From Proteiniphilum sp. UBA4084 (GTDB lineage Bacteria; Bacteroidota; Bacteroidia; Bacteroidales; Dysgonomonadaceae), in assembly GCA_002383605.1 (NCBI GenBank), contig DFYK01000114.1, positions 12,387-27,363 on the forward strand: a DNA stretch of 14,977 nt, given 5' to 3'. Both the position numbers and the translations under genes were made by a program. Below are positions 1 to 6,977 of the stretch, piece by piece. The first letter of the stretch is position 1, and each line of letters opens with the position of its first letter. The notes below the pieces were generated by a model. The model was not told the origin of the DNA. It was given only the letters and a program-made list of their open reading frames with translations, and made no database searches.

Positions 1-32
1 AGGTCGTGCTCTACCAACTGAGCTACTTCCGC
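1..32 (-). tRNA. tRNA-Gly, 5' part only (runs off left edge)
   Basis: On the minus strand positions 32 to 1 read as the first 32 nt of a tRNA: acceptor strand GCGGAAG, TA, D-arm GCTC-AGTTGGTA-GAGC, and the start of the anticodon arm (CGACCT). This matches the usual bacterial tRNA-Gly(GCC) 5' half. The anticodon and the 3' half lie outside the window, so the isotype rests on similarity and on the neighbouring fragment, which shows the anticodon GCC. Transcription probably comes from the promoter at 189-220, passing first through the partial copy at 108-143. Confidence 0.75.
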
Positions 33-74
33 AATAATTTACCTGTTTCGCACTACAGTTCATTTCCACCCATT

Positions 75-89
75 ACCTTGCCAAGGTCG
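75..89. repeat. Extra copy of the tRNA-Gly anticodon-arm sequence
   Basis: Plus strand 75-89 reads ACCTTGCCAAGGTCG, an exact 15-nt match to the anticodon stem-loop expected for tRNA-Gly(GCC), but on the strand opposite to the tRNA genes here. Read on the minus strand it is CGACCTTGGCAAGGT, which differs at one loop base. The arm is nearly palindromic, so its original direction is uncertain. Bases 75-82 are the exact reverse complement of 108-115 in the tRNA fragment, giving a potential 8-bp stem in the transcript. Confidence 0.5.
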
Positions 90-107
90 TTTTCATTTCC
101 TTTTTGG

Positions 108-143
108 GGCAAGGTCGTGCTCTACCAACTGAGCTACTTCCGC
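108..143 (-). pseudogene. Duplicated 5' half of tRNA-Gly(GCC), ends at the anticodon
   Basis: Read on the minus strand from 143, these 36 nt reproduce tRNA-Gly from its first base to the third anticodon base (acceptor GCGGAAG, D-arm, 5' strand of the anticodon stem CGACC, then TTGCC). The first 32 nt are identical to the tRNA start at 1-32, so nothing has drifted. After the anticodon the expected AA and the 3' half are missing; the sequence continues as CCAAAAAGG and does not form a T-arm or a 3' acceptor strand. It therefore cannot fold as a complete tRNA. It lies 111 nt upstream of the second copy and directly downstream of a strong-looking promoter, so it should be transcribed as part of the tRNA precursor. 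Confidence 0.7.
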
Positions 144-188
144 AGAAAAAAGAGCGCTACATCCGGAATAAACCCGGATTTGCGGCTA

Positions 189-220
189 CAAAGATAGCAC
201 TTTGTTTTCTAAAATTCAAA
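189..220 (-). promoter_or_regulatory. Bacteroidota-type promoter driving the tRNA-Gly locus
   Basis: On the minus strand there is TTTG (plus 217-220), a spacer of exactly 20 nt (197-216), then TATCTTTG (plus 189-196). This fits the Bacteroidota housekeeping consensus TTTG-N19..21-TAnnTTTG. The upstream flank is very A/T-rich (T-run at 217-225). Transcription should begin near 182. A 6-bp stem-loop in the leader (ATCCGG at 161-166 pairing with CCGGAT at 174-179) precedes the tRNA fragment. It is the best promoter in the window. Confidence 0.75.
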
Positions 221-229
221 AAAAATAAA

Positions 230-706
230 CTAAAAATTGAGCAGCGCGATGATCTTTTCCAGAAAATGGGAGTCGATCTCATCAAAACTATTTAGAGCCT
301 CGCTATCCACATCAAGAACCGCCTTCACTACCCCATCCTGCACCAGGGGTACCACAATTTCGGACTTAGACAGGGAACTACAGGCAATATGTCCTGGGAA
401 CCGGTTCACATCCGGCACAATCAGGTTCTTTTTTTCCTTCCAGGAGGTACCGCAAACACCTTTGCCATATGCGATGCGTGTGCAGGCTATCGGTCCCTGA
501 AACGGGCCCAACACCAGTTGGCTGTCTACAACCCGGTAAAATCCGACCCAGAAAAAATCAAAAGCTTCTTTCAAAGCCGCTGAAATATTGGCCATATTGG
601 CAAAGAGATCGGACTCGTCTTCCGTTAATGCTTTCAGTTGTGGAAGCAGAGACTCATATTTTTCTCTTTTGGAAGCTTCTTTGGGGATATATAAATCTTC
701 AGCCAT
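230..706 (-). CDS. msrC: Free methionine-(R)-sulfoxide reductase (GAF-domain fRMsr)
   Basis: A 158-residue cytosolic protein made almost entirely of one GAF domain. The family reduces free (not protein-bound) L-methionine-(R)-S-oxide to methionine, with thioredoxin as the usual electron donor. The hallmark cysteines are present: C75 in GPIACTRI, C85 in GVCGTSW and C109 in HIACSS. Their spacing (10 and 34 residues) equals that of the E. coli enzyme (C84, C94, C118). The WVGFYR motif near residues 53-58 and SEIVVPL near 115-121 are also typical, and the length is normal. The ATG at 704-706 is taken as start. The ompA terminator ends only about 16 bp before it, leaving little room for a separate promoter. 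The symbol is used for the fRMsr family. Confidence 0.9.
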   Translation of the reverse strand: MAEDLYIPKEASKREKYESLLPQLKALTEDESDLFANMANISAALKEAFDFFWVGFYRVVDSQLVLGPFQGPIACTRIAYGKGVCGTSWKEKKNLIVPDVNRFPGHIACSSLSKSEIVVPLVQDGVVKAVLDVDSEALNSFDEIDSHFLEKIIALLNF

Positions 707-721
707 CTCCCTTGGGTATTT

Positions 722-755
722 AAAAAAATCGCGTCGCTCAGGGCAACGCGATTTT
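722..755 (-). terminator. Rho-independent terminator after the OmpA-type gene
   Basis: A perfect 10-bp inverted repeat: AAAATCGCGT (725-734) and ACGCGATTTT (746-755) with an 11-nt loop. On the minus strand the hairpin is followed by a run of seven T (plus 722-728). It starts about 22 bp after the stop of the OmpA-type gene and ends just before the fRMsr start, so it should separate the two. Confidence 0.8.
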
Positions 756-777
756 AATGATGAATAAAAGTTCTTCT

Positions 778-1458
778 TTATTGAGCCTGTTGCTTGGCGT
801 CCTGAATCATCTTGGCATTGGGTACAATGTATACCTCAACGCGGCGGTTTTCTGCTCTACCGGCAGCAGTGCTGTTGTCAGCTACAGGCTGTGTAGAACC
901 AAAGCCGTCAGAAGTCATACGATTCCCGGATACACCTTTCGACAAGAGATAGTTGTAAACTGATTCGGCACGTCGTTGCGACAGCGGGTTGTTGATGGCG
1001 TCACTACCCGTACTGTCGGTATGTCCGTAAATACTTAGATCGGTGTCAGGATTGTTCAGCAAAGAAGTGGCGAACTTATCGAGCGATATGCGGGAAGCTG
1101 TATTCAGTGTGCTTGAATTGGTTGCAAATAAAATACCCGACTCAAAGGTAACTTTGATGGCCTGGCCCTCATTCACTTTTTCTACTTGTGCACCTTCAAT
1201 TTGCTCCAGCTCGGCAGCCTGTTTGTCCATTTTGTTTCCTATGATGGCACCTGCCGTACCTCCCAATATGGCACCGATACCAGCGCCAATGGCTGCACCT
1301 TTGCCGCCGCCTGCGATGGAACCTACTCCGGCACCTACTGCTGCTCCGGCACCAGCGCCTATACCGCCGCCCTTCACAGTTCTACTGGCTCCACAGCCTG
1401 AAAGAATCAAAGACCCACCCAATAACCCGATGGCAAGTAATTTTGAAAATTGTCTCAT
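778..1458 (-). CDS. OmpA-family outer-membrane lipoprotein with glycine zipper
   Basis: A 226-residue protein. Residues 1-21 form a lipoprotein signal peptide with lipobox LSGC, the lipidated cysteine being C22. Residues about 30-75 are a Gly/Ala-rich glycine-zipper segment (repeated GAGIGA-like units), which probably inserts in or associates with a membrane. Residues about 100-213 are an OmpA C-terminal domain with the peptidoglycan-binding signature: GHTDSTG (D148), NPLSQRRAESV (R163) and NRRVEV (205-209). The architecture resembles YiaD-like proteins that tie the outer membrane to the cell wall. The gene lies 47 bp downstream of a small acidic-protein gene on the same strand and ends at a strong terminator (722-755). 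Confidence 0.88.
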   Translation of the reverse strand: MRQFSKLLAIGLLGGSLILSGCGASRTVKGGGIGAGAGAAVGAGVGSIAGGGKGAAIGAGIGAILGGTAGAIIGNKMDKQAAELEQIEGAQVEKVNEGQAIKVTFESGILFATNSSTLNTASRISLDKFATSLLNNPDTDLSIYGHTDSTGSDAINNPLSQRRAESVYNYLLSKGVSGNRMTSDGFGSTQPVADNSTAAGRAENRRVEVYIVPNAKMIQDAKQQAQ

Positions 1459-1505
1459 AGTTCTCTATTTTTAGAATAAATGTTTTGATAAGTTATCCAT
1501 TTTGT

Positions 1506-1841
1506 TCAATCGAACAGATTGAGTGTATCGCAATAGGCCAGTTCGCCGGCCACGATGGCTTCAATTTGTTCGTCGCTAAAATTTCTGATGACATTTTTGG
1601 TCGCATCATTGTGGGCATTCTTATAGACGAAATCCAGTAGTTCATCTTCATCGATTTCAATCTCCGTGTCATCATTTTCATCCAGGAAGCCTTTTTCTTC
1701 ATAGAACTCATAGATCAGATCCACAATGTAATTGATTTCATCGTCGGAAAACTCACCCTGCATATCATCCGGCAAATGATCCTGAATAAATCTCAAAGAA
1801 TCATCCTCATCGTACTCTAGCACTTTATTTTCTTCACTCAT
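1506..1841 (-). CDS. Very acidic small protein of unknown function
   Basis: A 111-residue protein that I do not recognise. It has 36 Asp/Glu against 6 Lys/Arg, so it is strongly negative. Acidic stretches at about 11-14, 55-69 and 89-94 alternate with helix-like hydrophobic segments (INYIVDLIYEFY near 36-47; LLDFVYKN near 68-75). No signal peptide, membrane segment or known motif is visible, so it is probably cytosolic. A weak promoter-like -7 element (GATATTTG on the minus strand, plus 1887-1894) lies about 45 bp upstream, and the OmpA-type gene follows after 47 bp with no terminator between, so the two may be cotranscribed. Codon use and length argue for a real gene; the role is open. Confidence 0.7.
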   Translation of the reverse strand: MSEENKVLEYDEDDSLRFIQDHLPDDMQGEFSDDEINYIVDLIYEFYEEKGFLDENDDTEIEIDEDELLDFVYKNAHNDATKNVIRNFSDEQIEAIVAGELAYCDTLNLFD

Positions 1842-1982
1842 AACAATTTAATTAACCAATAAAGAAATCTCCTATCTCTCTTAGAACAAATATCGAAAAA
1901 ATATGTTCACCTTTTTCTTTTCCAACTCTTTTTTTATCGCATGGGGCTTTTCTCTACATAGCGCTGCTGGCCTCAATATTTC

Positions 1983-2017
1983 AAAAAAGCCGTGAGAATC
2001 TGTTCGATTTTCACGGC
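1983..2017 (-). terminator. Rho-independent terminator after yidC
   Basis: Inverted repeat GCCGTGAGAATC (1989-2000) and GATTTTCACGGC (2006-2017) with a 5-nt loop and one non-Watson-Crick pair (A-C in minus-strand RNA). On the minus strand it is followed by TTTTTT (plus 1983-1988). It lies 26 bp after the yidC stop and should end the pyrG-yidC transcript. Confidence 0.8.
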
Positions 2018-2043
2018 CTTTCTGGCCATAGATGATCCATTTA

Positions 2044-4017
2044 TCATCCGCGGTAGTTGCGCTTTGCATTTGCTTTTGCCTGTTCGCGAGCCTGTTTCTC
2101 CTGCATTTTCTGGGCCTCTGCCAAACGAGCCATAAAACCCGACTTCTTTTTTGGCTTTTTCTTATTTTCTTCCAGTTGCGCCAGGATCTTGTCTTCGTTG
2201 ATAAACTGTTTCATCAGAAAAGTATGCGCAATGGTGAACAAGGTGGAAAGAAAATAATAATAGTTCAGTCCGGCGGGATAATTATTCAGGAAGAAGAACA
2301 TGAACACCGACATAAAGATAGGCATGTGTTTCATGCCGGGCAGGGTCTGTTGTCCTGTGTCCATCGAGGTCATGTTGTACTTTGTATAAATCACGTTGAC
2401 AACCGTCATCAACAGACAGAAAATGCTGATGTGATTACCCAGAAAACGGGTGATAATCGGTATATTTCCACTCCAGGAGATGAGTGAATCATACGTGGAA
2501 AGGTCATCCGCCCAAAGGAACCCCTGCTGACGCAATTCGATGGCTGACGGGAAAAAGAAGAAGAGAGCCAACAGCACCGGCATTTGAATGAGCATGGGCA
2601 GACAGCCGCTCATGGGACTCACACCCACTTTGTTATAAAGCTCCATGGTAGCCTGCTGACGCTTCATCATCACATCTTGTTCCTTACCGGGATATTTCTT
2701 TTCAATCTCCTGAATCTGTGGCCGCAGCACCCGCATCTTGGCCGACGAGATGAATGATTTATAGGTCAGCGGAGAGATGATCAGTTTCACCATCAAAGTG
2801 AGAATGAGTATAATAAGCCCCATGCCCCATCCAAGGGAGAGGAAGAAATTAAACACGGGAATCACCAGCCACTTGTTTACCCAACTCAGCCAGTTGTATC
2901 CCAAATAGACAATCTCTTCCAGTTCGAGCCTAACATCTTTATTCACATCTTTATCGTATGCCTTGAGCGTATTGTAGTGAACAGGGCCGAAATAATATTT
3001 AAATCCGGCGGAAATCAGGTCGCTGTCGGCACTCATCTCACCGGGTACCCACACTTCGGCTTTATAATTCTTTGTATAATTTCCCTCTTTCAATACCTCC
3101 GAGGTAAGAATCGTGTTGCTGAATGGTTTTTCACCTACAACAACGGAGGTGAAGTATTGATCTTTGAATGCGAACCATTTCATCGGCTCGGAAAATTCTT
3201 TCCGGTCGTTTCTCGATTCACTCATTTTCTCTACATTCTGCCTGTCATATTTATAATGTATCCGGGAAAAGCGTTCCTCAAACTGACGACCCTTTTCCTG
3301 TTGACGCACTTTTTGTTCCCAGTTCATTCTGAAATTGGTCAGGCTTTCCGGATGGAGGCCGTTTCTCATTCCAACAACACGTACGTCGAAGTCCATCATA
3401 TACTCATCGGCAGGCAGCGTATAGACAAAATCAATGTACTGCTCCGGAGAACTTTGCAGTCGCATAACAACCGACTTCCCATCGGCACTGCGAATGGGTG
3501 TAAATCGCTCATGCTCAGTAGATAAGCGGACACTATTCCGGTTAAACAGATCCAGATTAAAGCGACTTTCATCGTCATTCTCAAAAAGATAGAGACTGTC
3601 GCCCGTGTAACGGAGATGCTCTTTCAACCGAACAGACTTGATACTTCCGCCCAGTGTGCTTAACACCAGCTGCATTTTCTTATTCTCCAACACCACCGTT
3701 TCTTCTGTTACAGATGTTGCTGTTTGCAATGAATCGGCAACCAACGCCAGGCTATCGGAAACGCCCGTCTGCAGAGGCTGTCCTGCGCTGAAGAAGTCGG
3801 TCACGTTACTTCCCTGTTTCAACACAGCTTCACGGCTGCTATCGGGACTCGTGATGGGGGGCAGATCAGCGGGTACAGGGGTAGCATCCACCTGTGCAAC
3901 TGAATCAAGCCGTCGTTGTTCTGCTTCTATCTGTTCGCTGTTGGGCCGGTTATATAGGGTAAAACCTATGATAATCGCAGTGATCAGAAGCAATCCAATG
4001 ATTGTATTTTTATCCAT
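2044..4017 (-). CDS. yidC: Membrane protein insertase YidC
   Basis: A 657-residue inner-membrane insertase of the YidC/Oxa1/Alb3 family. It places proteins in the cytoplasmic membrane with or without SecYEG. Residues 5-22 form the first membrane segment. Residues about 100-365 are the large periplasmic beta-sandwich domain of Gram-negative YidC. The conserved insertase core spans about 380-605: KLIISPLTYKSFISSAKMR (411-429) then GVSPMSGCLPMLIQMPVL (465-482). K411 aligns with the groove arginine of E. coli (R366). NNYPAGLNYYY (578-588) marks the last core segment. The C-terminal tail (about 612-657) is rich in Lys, Arg, Gln and Ala, as in ribosome-binding tails. It lies 45 bp after pyrG, an order common in Bacteroidales, and ends at a terminator. 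Confidence 0.97.
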   Translation of the reverse strand: MDKNTIIGLLLITAIIIGFTLYNRPNSEQIEAEQRRLDSVAQVDATPVPADLPPITSPDSSREAVLKQGSNVTDFFSAGQPLQTGVSDSLALVADSLQTATSVTEETVVLENKKMQLVLSTLGGSIKSVRLKEHLRYTGDSLYLFENDDESRFNLDLFNRNSVRLSTEHERFTPIRSADGKSVVMRLQSSPEQYIDFVYTLPADEYMMDFDVRVVGMRNGLHPESLTNFRMNWEQKVRQQEKGRQFEERFSRIHYKYDRQNVEKMSESRNDRKEFSEPMKWFAFKDQYFTSVVVGEKPFSNTILTSEVLKEGNYTKNYKAEVWVPGEMSADSDLISAGFKYYFGPVHYNTLKAYDKDVNKDVRLELEEIVYLGYNWLSWVNKWLVIPVFNFFLSLGWGMGLIILILTLMVKLIISPLTYKSFISSAKMRVLRPQIQEIEKKYPGKEQDVMMKRQQATMELYNKVGVSPMSGCLPMLIQMPVLLALFFFFPSAIELRQQGFLWADDLSTYDSLISWSGNIPIITRFLGNHISIFCLLMTVVNVIYTKYNMTSMDTGQQTLPGMKHMPIFMSVFMFFFLNNYPAGLNYYYFLSTLFTIAHTFLMKQFINEDKILAQLEENKKKPKKKSGFMARLAEAQKMQEKQAREQAKANAKRNYRG

Positions 4018-4062
4018 TTTTTATTTGTTGCAGCCATAGCTGCCGTAGTTAATGCATTTAAT

Positions 4063-5682
4063 TTATCCTCTCTTCACTTCGCGGGTGTGAGCAGCCGCCG
4101 CCATAAAACTCATGAAGAGCGGATTGGGCGAGATAACGGTGCTATTGTATTCAGGATGAAACTGCGTACCCAGGTACCAACGCAAAGCCGGTACCTCAAC
4201 CACTTCCACCAGGTCAGACTCGGGATTGATACCGGTACATTTCATGCCGGCAGCTTCGAACATCCCTTTGTACTTATTATTAAACTCGTAACGATGGCGA
4301 TGACGTTCCTGAATCTTTGATTTCCCGTATGCTGTGTATGCCAGCGTACCTTTCTTCAGTGTACAATCATACGCCCCAAGACGCATCGTAGCTCCCATAT
4401 TGGTGATATGCTTTTGCGCTTCCATCAGATCGATGACATTCTCTGCTGCTTTGGGATCCATTTCGGTGGAATTTGCCTCTTTGAATCCCATCACCGAGCG
4501 GGCATATTCAATGACCATACATTGCATCCCGAGACAAATGCCAAAGGTGGGAAGATCATTCTCCCGTGCATATTTCAGTGAGATAAACTTTCCTTCTATG
4601 CCCCGTTGTCCAAATCCGGGTGCCACCACAATGCCATCGGCATCTCCCAGTATCCCGGCTACATTCTCTTCGGTAATCTTCTCGGAGTGACAAACATCCA
4701 GCACCAATTTGCGATCGTTATATATGGCTGCCTGTGAGAGCGATTCGTTGATCGATTTATAGGCATCGGGCAGTTCCGCATACTTTCCGACAAGTTTGAT
4801 GCGTACTTCTTTCTTCGCATCTTTGCGTTTCTGAAGAAAAGCATTCCACTTATCCAGATCGGCTACGCCGCCAGTGGGCATGTTCATCTTGCGGAGCACG
4901 ATCTCATCCATACCCTGCTTCTGCATCATCACGGGTACCTCGTAGATTGTTGAAACATCGATGGATTGCATCACAGCTCCCTGTTCCACATTGCAAAAAA
5001 GGGCAACTTTGTCCAAAATATCCTTATTGAGCTTCCGATCGGTCCGCAACACCAGCATATCTGGCTGAATACCAAGAGATTGCAATTCCTTCACAGAATG
5101 TTGTGTCGGTTTAGTCTTCACCTCACCTGCGGCAGCGATATAGGGAACATACGTAAGATGCAGGCAAAAACAGTTTTTCCCCAATTCCCAGCGCAGCTGA
5201 CGAACAGCTTCCAGGAAAGGCGTAGATTCAATATCCCCGACTGTTCCGCCTATTTCGGTAATCACAAAATCGAATTTATTCTTTACACCAAGAGATTTCA
5301 CATTTCGTTTGATCTCGTCGGTGATATGCGGTATCACCTGAACGGTTTTCCCCAGGTAATCTCCGCGCCGCTCCTTCTGAATCACGTTCTGATAGATGCG
5401 GCCGGTAGTGATGTTGTTGTCTTTGGTGGTCTGGATGTTCAAAAAACGCTCGTAATGTCCCAGATCGAGATCTGCTTCATGACCGTCTACGGTCACGTAG
5501 CACTCCCCATGCTCGTAAGGATTGAGGGTCCCGGGATCCACATTGATATAGGGATCGAACTTTTGGATGGTTACCTTATATCCTCTTGCCTGGAGCAACT
5601 TACCAAGGGATGAGGCGATGATTCCTTTGCCTAAAGAAGAAACAACACCGCCTGTAACAAAAATGTACTTTGTATCAGCCAC
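4063..5682 (-). CDS. pyrG: CTP synthase (glutamine-hydrolysing)
   Basis: A 539-residue cytosolic enzyme, the usual full length. It makes CTP from UTP, ATP and glutamine, the last step of pyrimidine nucleotide synthesis. The N-terminal synthetase domain (about 1-270) opens with the conserved KYIFVTGGVVSSLGKG (5-20), which contains the P-loop, and carries DPYINVDPGTLNPYEHGE (43-60). The C-terminal class I glutamine amidotransferase domain (about 295-530) has the nucleophile elbow GICLGMQ with C383, and H509 and E511 in TQFHPEYNS complete the triad. A promoter-like element lies at 5722-5729. It is upstream of yidC in the same direction with no terminator in the 45-bp gap, so the two are probably an operon. 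Confidence 0.98.
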   Translation of the reverse strand: MADTKYIFVTGGVVSSLGKGIIASSLGKLLQARGYKVTIQKFDPYINVDPGTLNPYEHGECYVTVDGHEADLDLGHYERFLNIQTTKDNNITTGRIYQNVIQKERRGDYLGKTVQVIPHITDEIKRNVKSLGVKNKFDFVITEIGGTVGDIESTPFLEAVRQLRWELGKNCFCLHLTYVPYIAAAGEVKTKPTQHSVKELQSLGIQPDMLVLRTDRKLNKDILDKVALFCNVEQGAVMQSIDVSTIYEVPVMMQKQGMDEIVLRKMNMPTGGVADLDKWNAFLQKRKDAKKEVRIKLVGKYAELPDAYKSINESLSQAAIYNDRKLVLDVCHSEKITEENVAGILGDADGIVVAPGFGQRGIEGKFISLKYARENDLPTFGICLGMQCMVIEYARSVMGFKEANSTEMDPKAAENVIDLMEAQKHITNMGATMRLGAYDCTLKKGTLAYTAYGKSKIQERHRHRYEFNNKYKGMFEAAGMKCTGINPESDLVEVVEVPALRWYLGTQFHPEYNSTVISPNPLFMSFMAAAAHTREVKRG

Positions 5683-5721
5683 GATCGTGAAGTGTTATCG
5701 AAATAATTTTTTTCAAAGGTG

Positions 5722-5729
5722 CAAAGGTA
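5722..5729 (-). promoter_or_regulatory. Probable -7 promoter element for pyrG-yidC
   Basis: Minus strand TACCTTTG matches the Bacteroidota TAnnTTTG -7 motif, about 40 bp before the pyrG start, which predicts a leader of about 33 nt. The -33 side is weak: no TTTG at the ideal 19-21 nt distance (a TTTG occurs at 11 nt, and TTTCTG near the right distance). Confidence 0.5.
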
Positions 5730-5802
5730 CAAAGAAGAATCAAAAAACAGAAATCGGAAAGCAGTTTTCGTCGTATGCATTACTCCATATCCGGCGTCCG
5801 GT

Positions 5803-6474
5803 TTACATGACTTCGAGGCCCATATTTTCGCAACGCATGATTTTTCCGGGAAAAGCTTGAACAATAGTATAGTTGTGCGTAGACATGATCACGGCCGTAC
5901 CTTTCTCGGCAATCTCCTGCAACAAGGAAACAATCTGACTACCGGTCTCGGGATCAAGATTGCCTGTCGGCTCATCAGCCAGTAACAGGGCCGGTGAGTT
6001 TAGTAGAGCACGGGCAATAACCACACGCTGTTGTTCACCTCCCGACAACTCGTGCGGCATTTTATATGTCTTGTGCTGCATCCCCACCTGCACAAGCACT
6101 TCGTTGATGCGATCTTTTATTTCCCGCTTGTTTTTCCAGCCTGTAGCCCGGAGCACAAATTCCAGGTTCTTTTCCACGCTCCTGTCTATCAGTAACTGAA
6201 AATCCTGAAATACAATTCCTATCTTACGGCGCAAGTACGGCACCAGCTTACGTTTGATGGAGCCAAGCTCATAGTCGAACACGCGTGCGCTGCCCTCAGC
6301 GATGGGCAGCTCTGCATACATGCTCTTCATCAGGGTACTCTTTCCCGATCCCACCTTGCCGATGATATAGAGGAAATCGCCCCGGCTAACCGTCAGGTTA
6401 ACGTTGCGCAGGATAATGTTCTCTTCGCGGTTTAACTGTACGTTTGAATAATTTATCAATTGTTCCTGCACCAT
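5803..6474 (-). CDS. ftsE: FtsE-type ABC transporter ATP-binding protein
   Basis: A 223-residue single-domain ABC ATPase. FtsE acts with the membrane protein FtsX at the inner face of the membrane to control peptidoglycan hydrolases during division. Visible motifs are Walker A GKVGSGKST (39-47), Q-loop FQDFQLL (89-95), signature LSGGEQQR (143-150), Walker B ALLLADEPTGNLD (162-174) and the switch histidine in STHN (H200). The length fits FtsE and LolD-like enzymes; the FQD..LL..RSV segment favours FtsE. Its ATG shares a base with the stop of the upstream DUF4870 gene (TAATG), so translation is probably coupled. No ftsX is in the window. A LolD/MacB-type ATPase is the main alternative. Confidence 0.82.
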   Translation of the reverse strand: MVQEQLINYSNVQLNREENIILRNVNLTVSRGDFLYIIGKVGSGKSTLMKSMYAELPIAEGSARVFDYELGSIKRKLVPYLRRKIGIVFQDFQLLIDRSVEKNLEFVLRATGWKNKREIKDRINEVLVQVGMQHKTYKMPHELSGGEQQRVVIARALLNSPALLLADEPTGNLDPETGSQIVSLLQEIAEKGTAVIMSTHNYTIVQAFPGKIMRCENMGLEVM

Positions 6475-6941
6475 TATTTTATGAATTGAATCGTAAACGG
6501 ATATTTCCAGTACTCACCGTTATTTGCTTTTACGGAAGCAAGGATGACCAGGACAACAAAGAGAATACCGACCACAATTGCCAGGGGTATTCCAATCACC
6601 GTGATGGTGAATACGGCGGCATAGATGGTAAAGCTGATCATGAAATTGAGAATATTCTTGCCATGCATATCTACGTTCGCATTGGTCTCCTTGTTGGTAA
6701 TCCACATGAATATGGGTACAAAGAAGCCTGCCAGCGGGATGATGATACCGGCAAACTGACTAAGATGCATCAGCATCAGGTAGCTGTTTTCGGTCATTCC
6801 GAACAGGGGTCTCCCCGAAGAGCGGCCATATGTTCTGCCCTCCTCGTTCAGTATCTTTGCTTTTTCACGTTGGTATTCCTCTTCGGAAATACTCCCTTTT
6901 TCCCGTAATTCGTCGAGAATCTTTAAATCTTCGTATTTCAT
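6474..6941 (-). CDS. SHOCT and DUF4870 domain membrane protein
   Basis: A 155-residue protein. Residues about 3-32 are a SHOCT-like short helical segment (LKILDELREKGSISEEEYQ, 6-24), a motif usually found at the ends of membrane proteins. Residues about 50-155 match the DUF4870 (Tic20-like) pattern: a helix from about 56 to 80, MHGKNILNF (92-100), two further helices about 100-137, and the typical C-terminal YWKYPFTIQFIK (144-155). It is probably an inner-membrane protein with three or so helices; its biochemical role is not known. The stop overlaps the ftsE start by one base. The ATG at 6939-6941 is the first reasonable start after the vanZ stop 36 bp upstream. Confidence 0.82.
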   Translation of the reverse strand: MKYEDLKILDELREKGSISEEEYQREKAKILNEEGRTYGRSSGRPLFGMTENSYLMLMHLSQFAGIIIPLAGFFVPIFMWITNKETNANVDMHGKNILNFMISFTIYAAVFTITVIGIPLAIVVGILFVVLVILASVKANNGEYWKYPFTIQFIK

Positions 6942-6977
6942 CGCTTCAGGATTTTTAGTTTTCTATTAGTAACCTCC

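Noticed and set aside
1043..1474. Plus-strand 143-codon frame rich in Pro and Ala
   Set aside because: It is the antisense shadow of the Gly/Ala-rich OmpA-type lipoprotein.
5805..5820. CCGG-CGT-CCGG short repeat after ftsE
   Set aside because: A 4-bp stem without a T-run; not a supported terminator.
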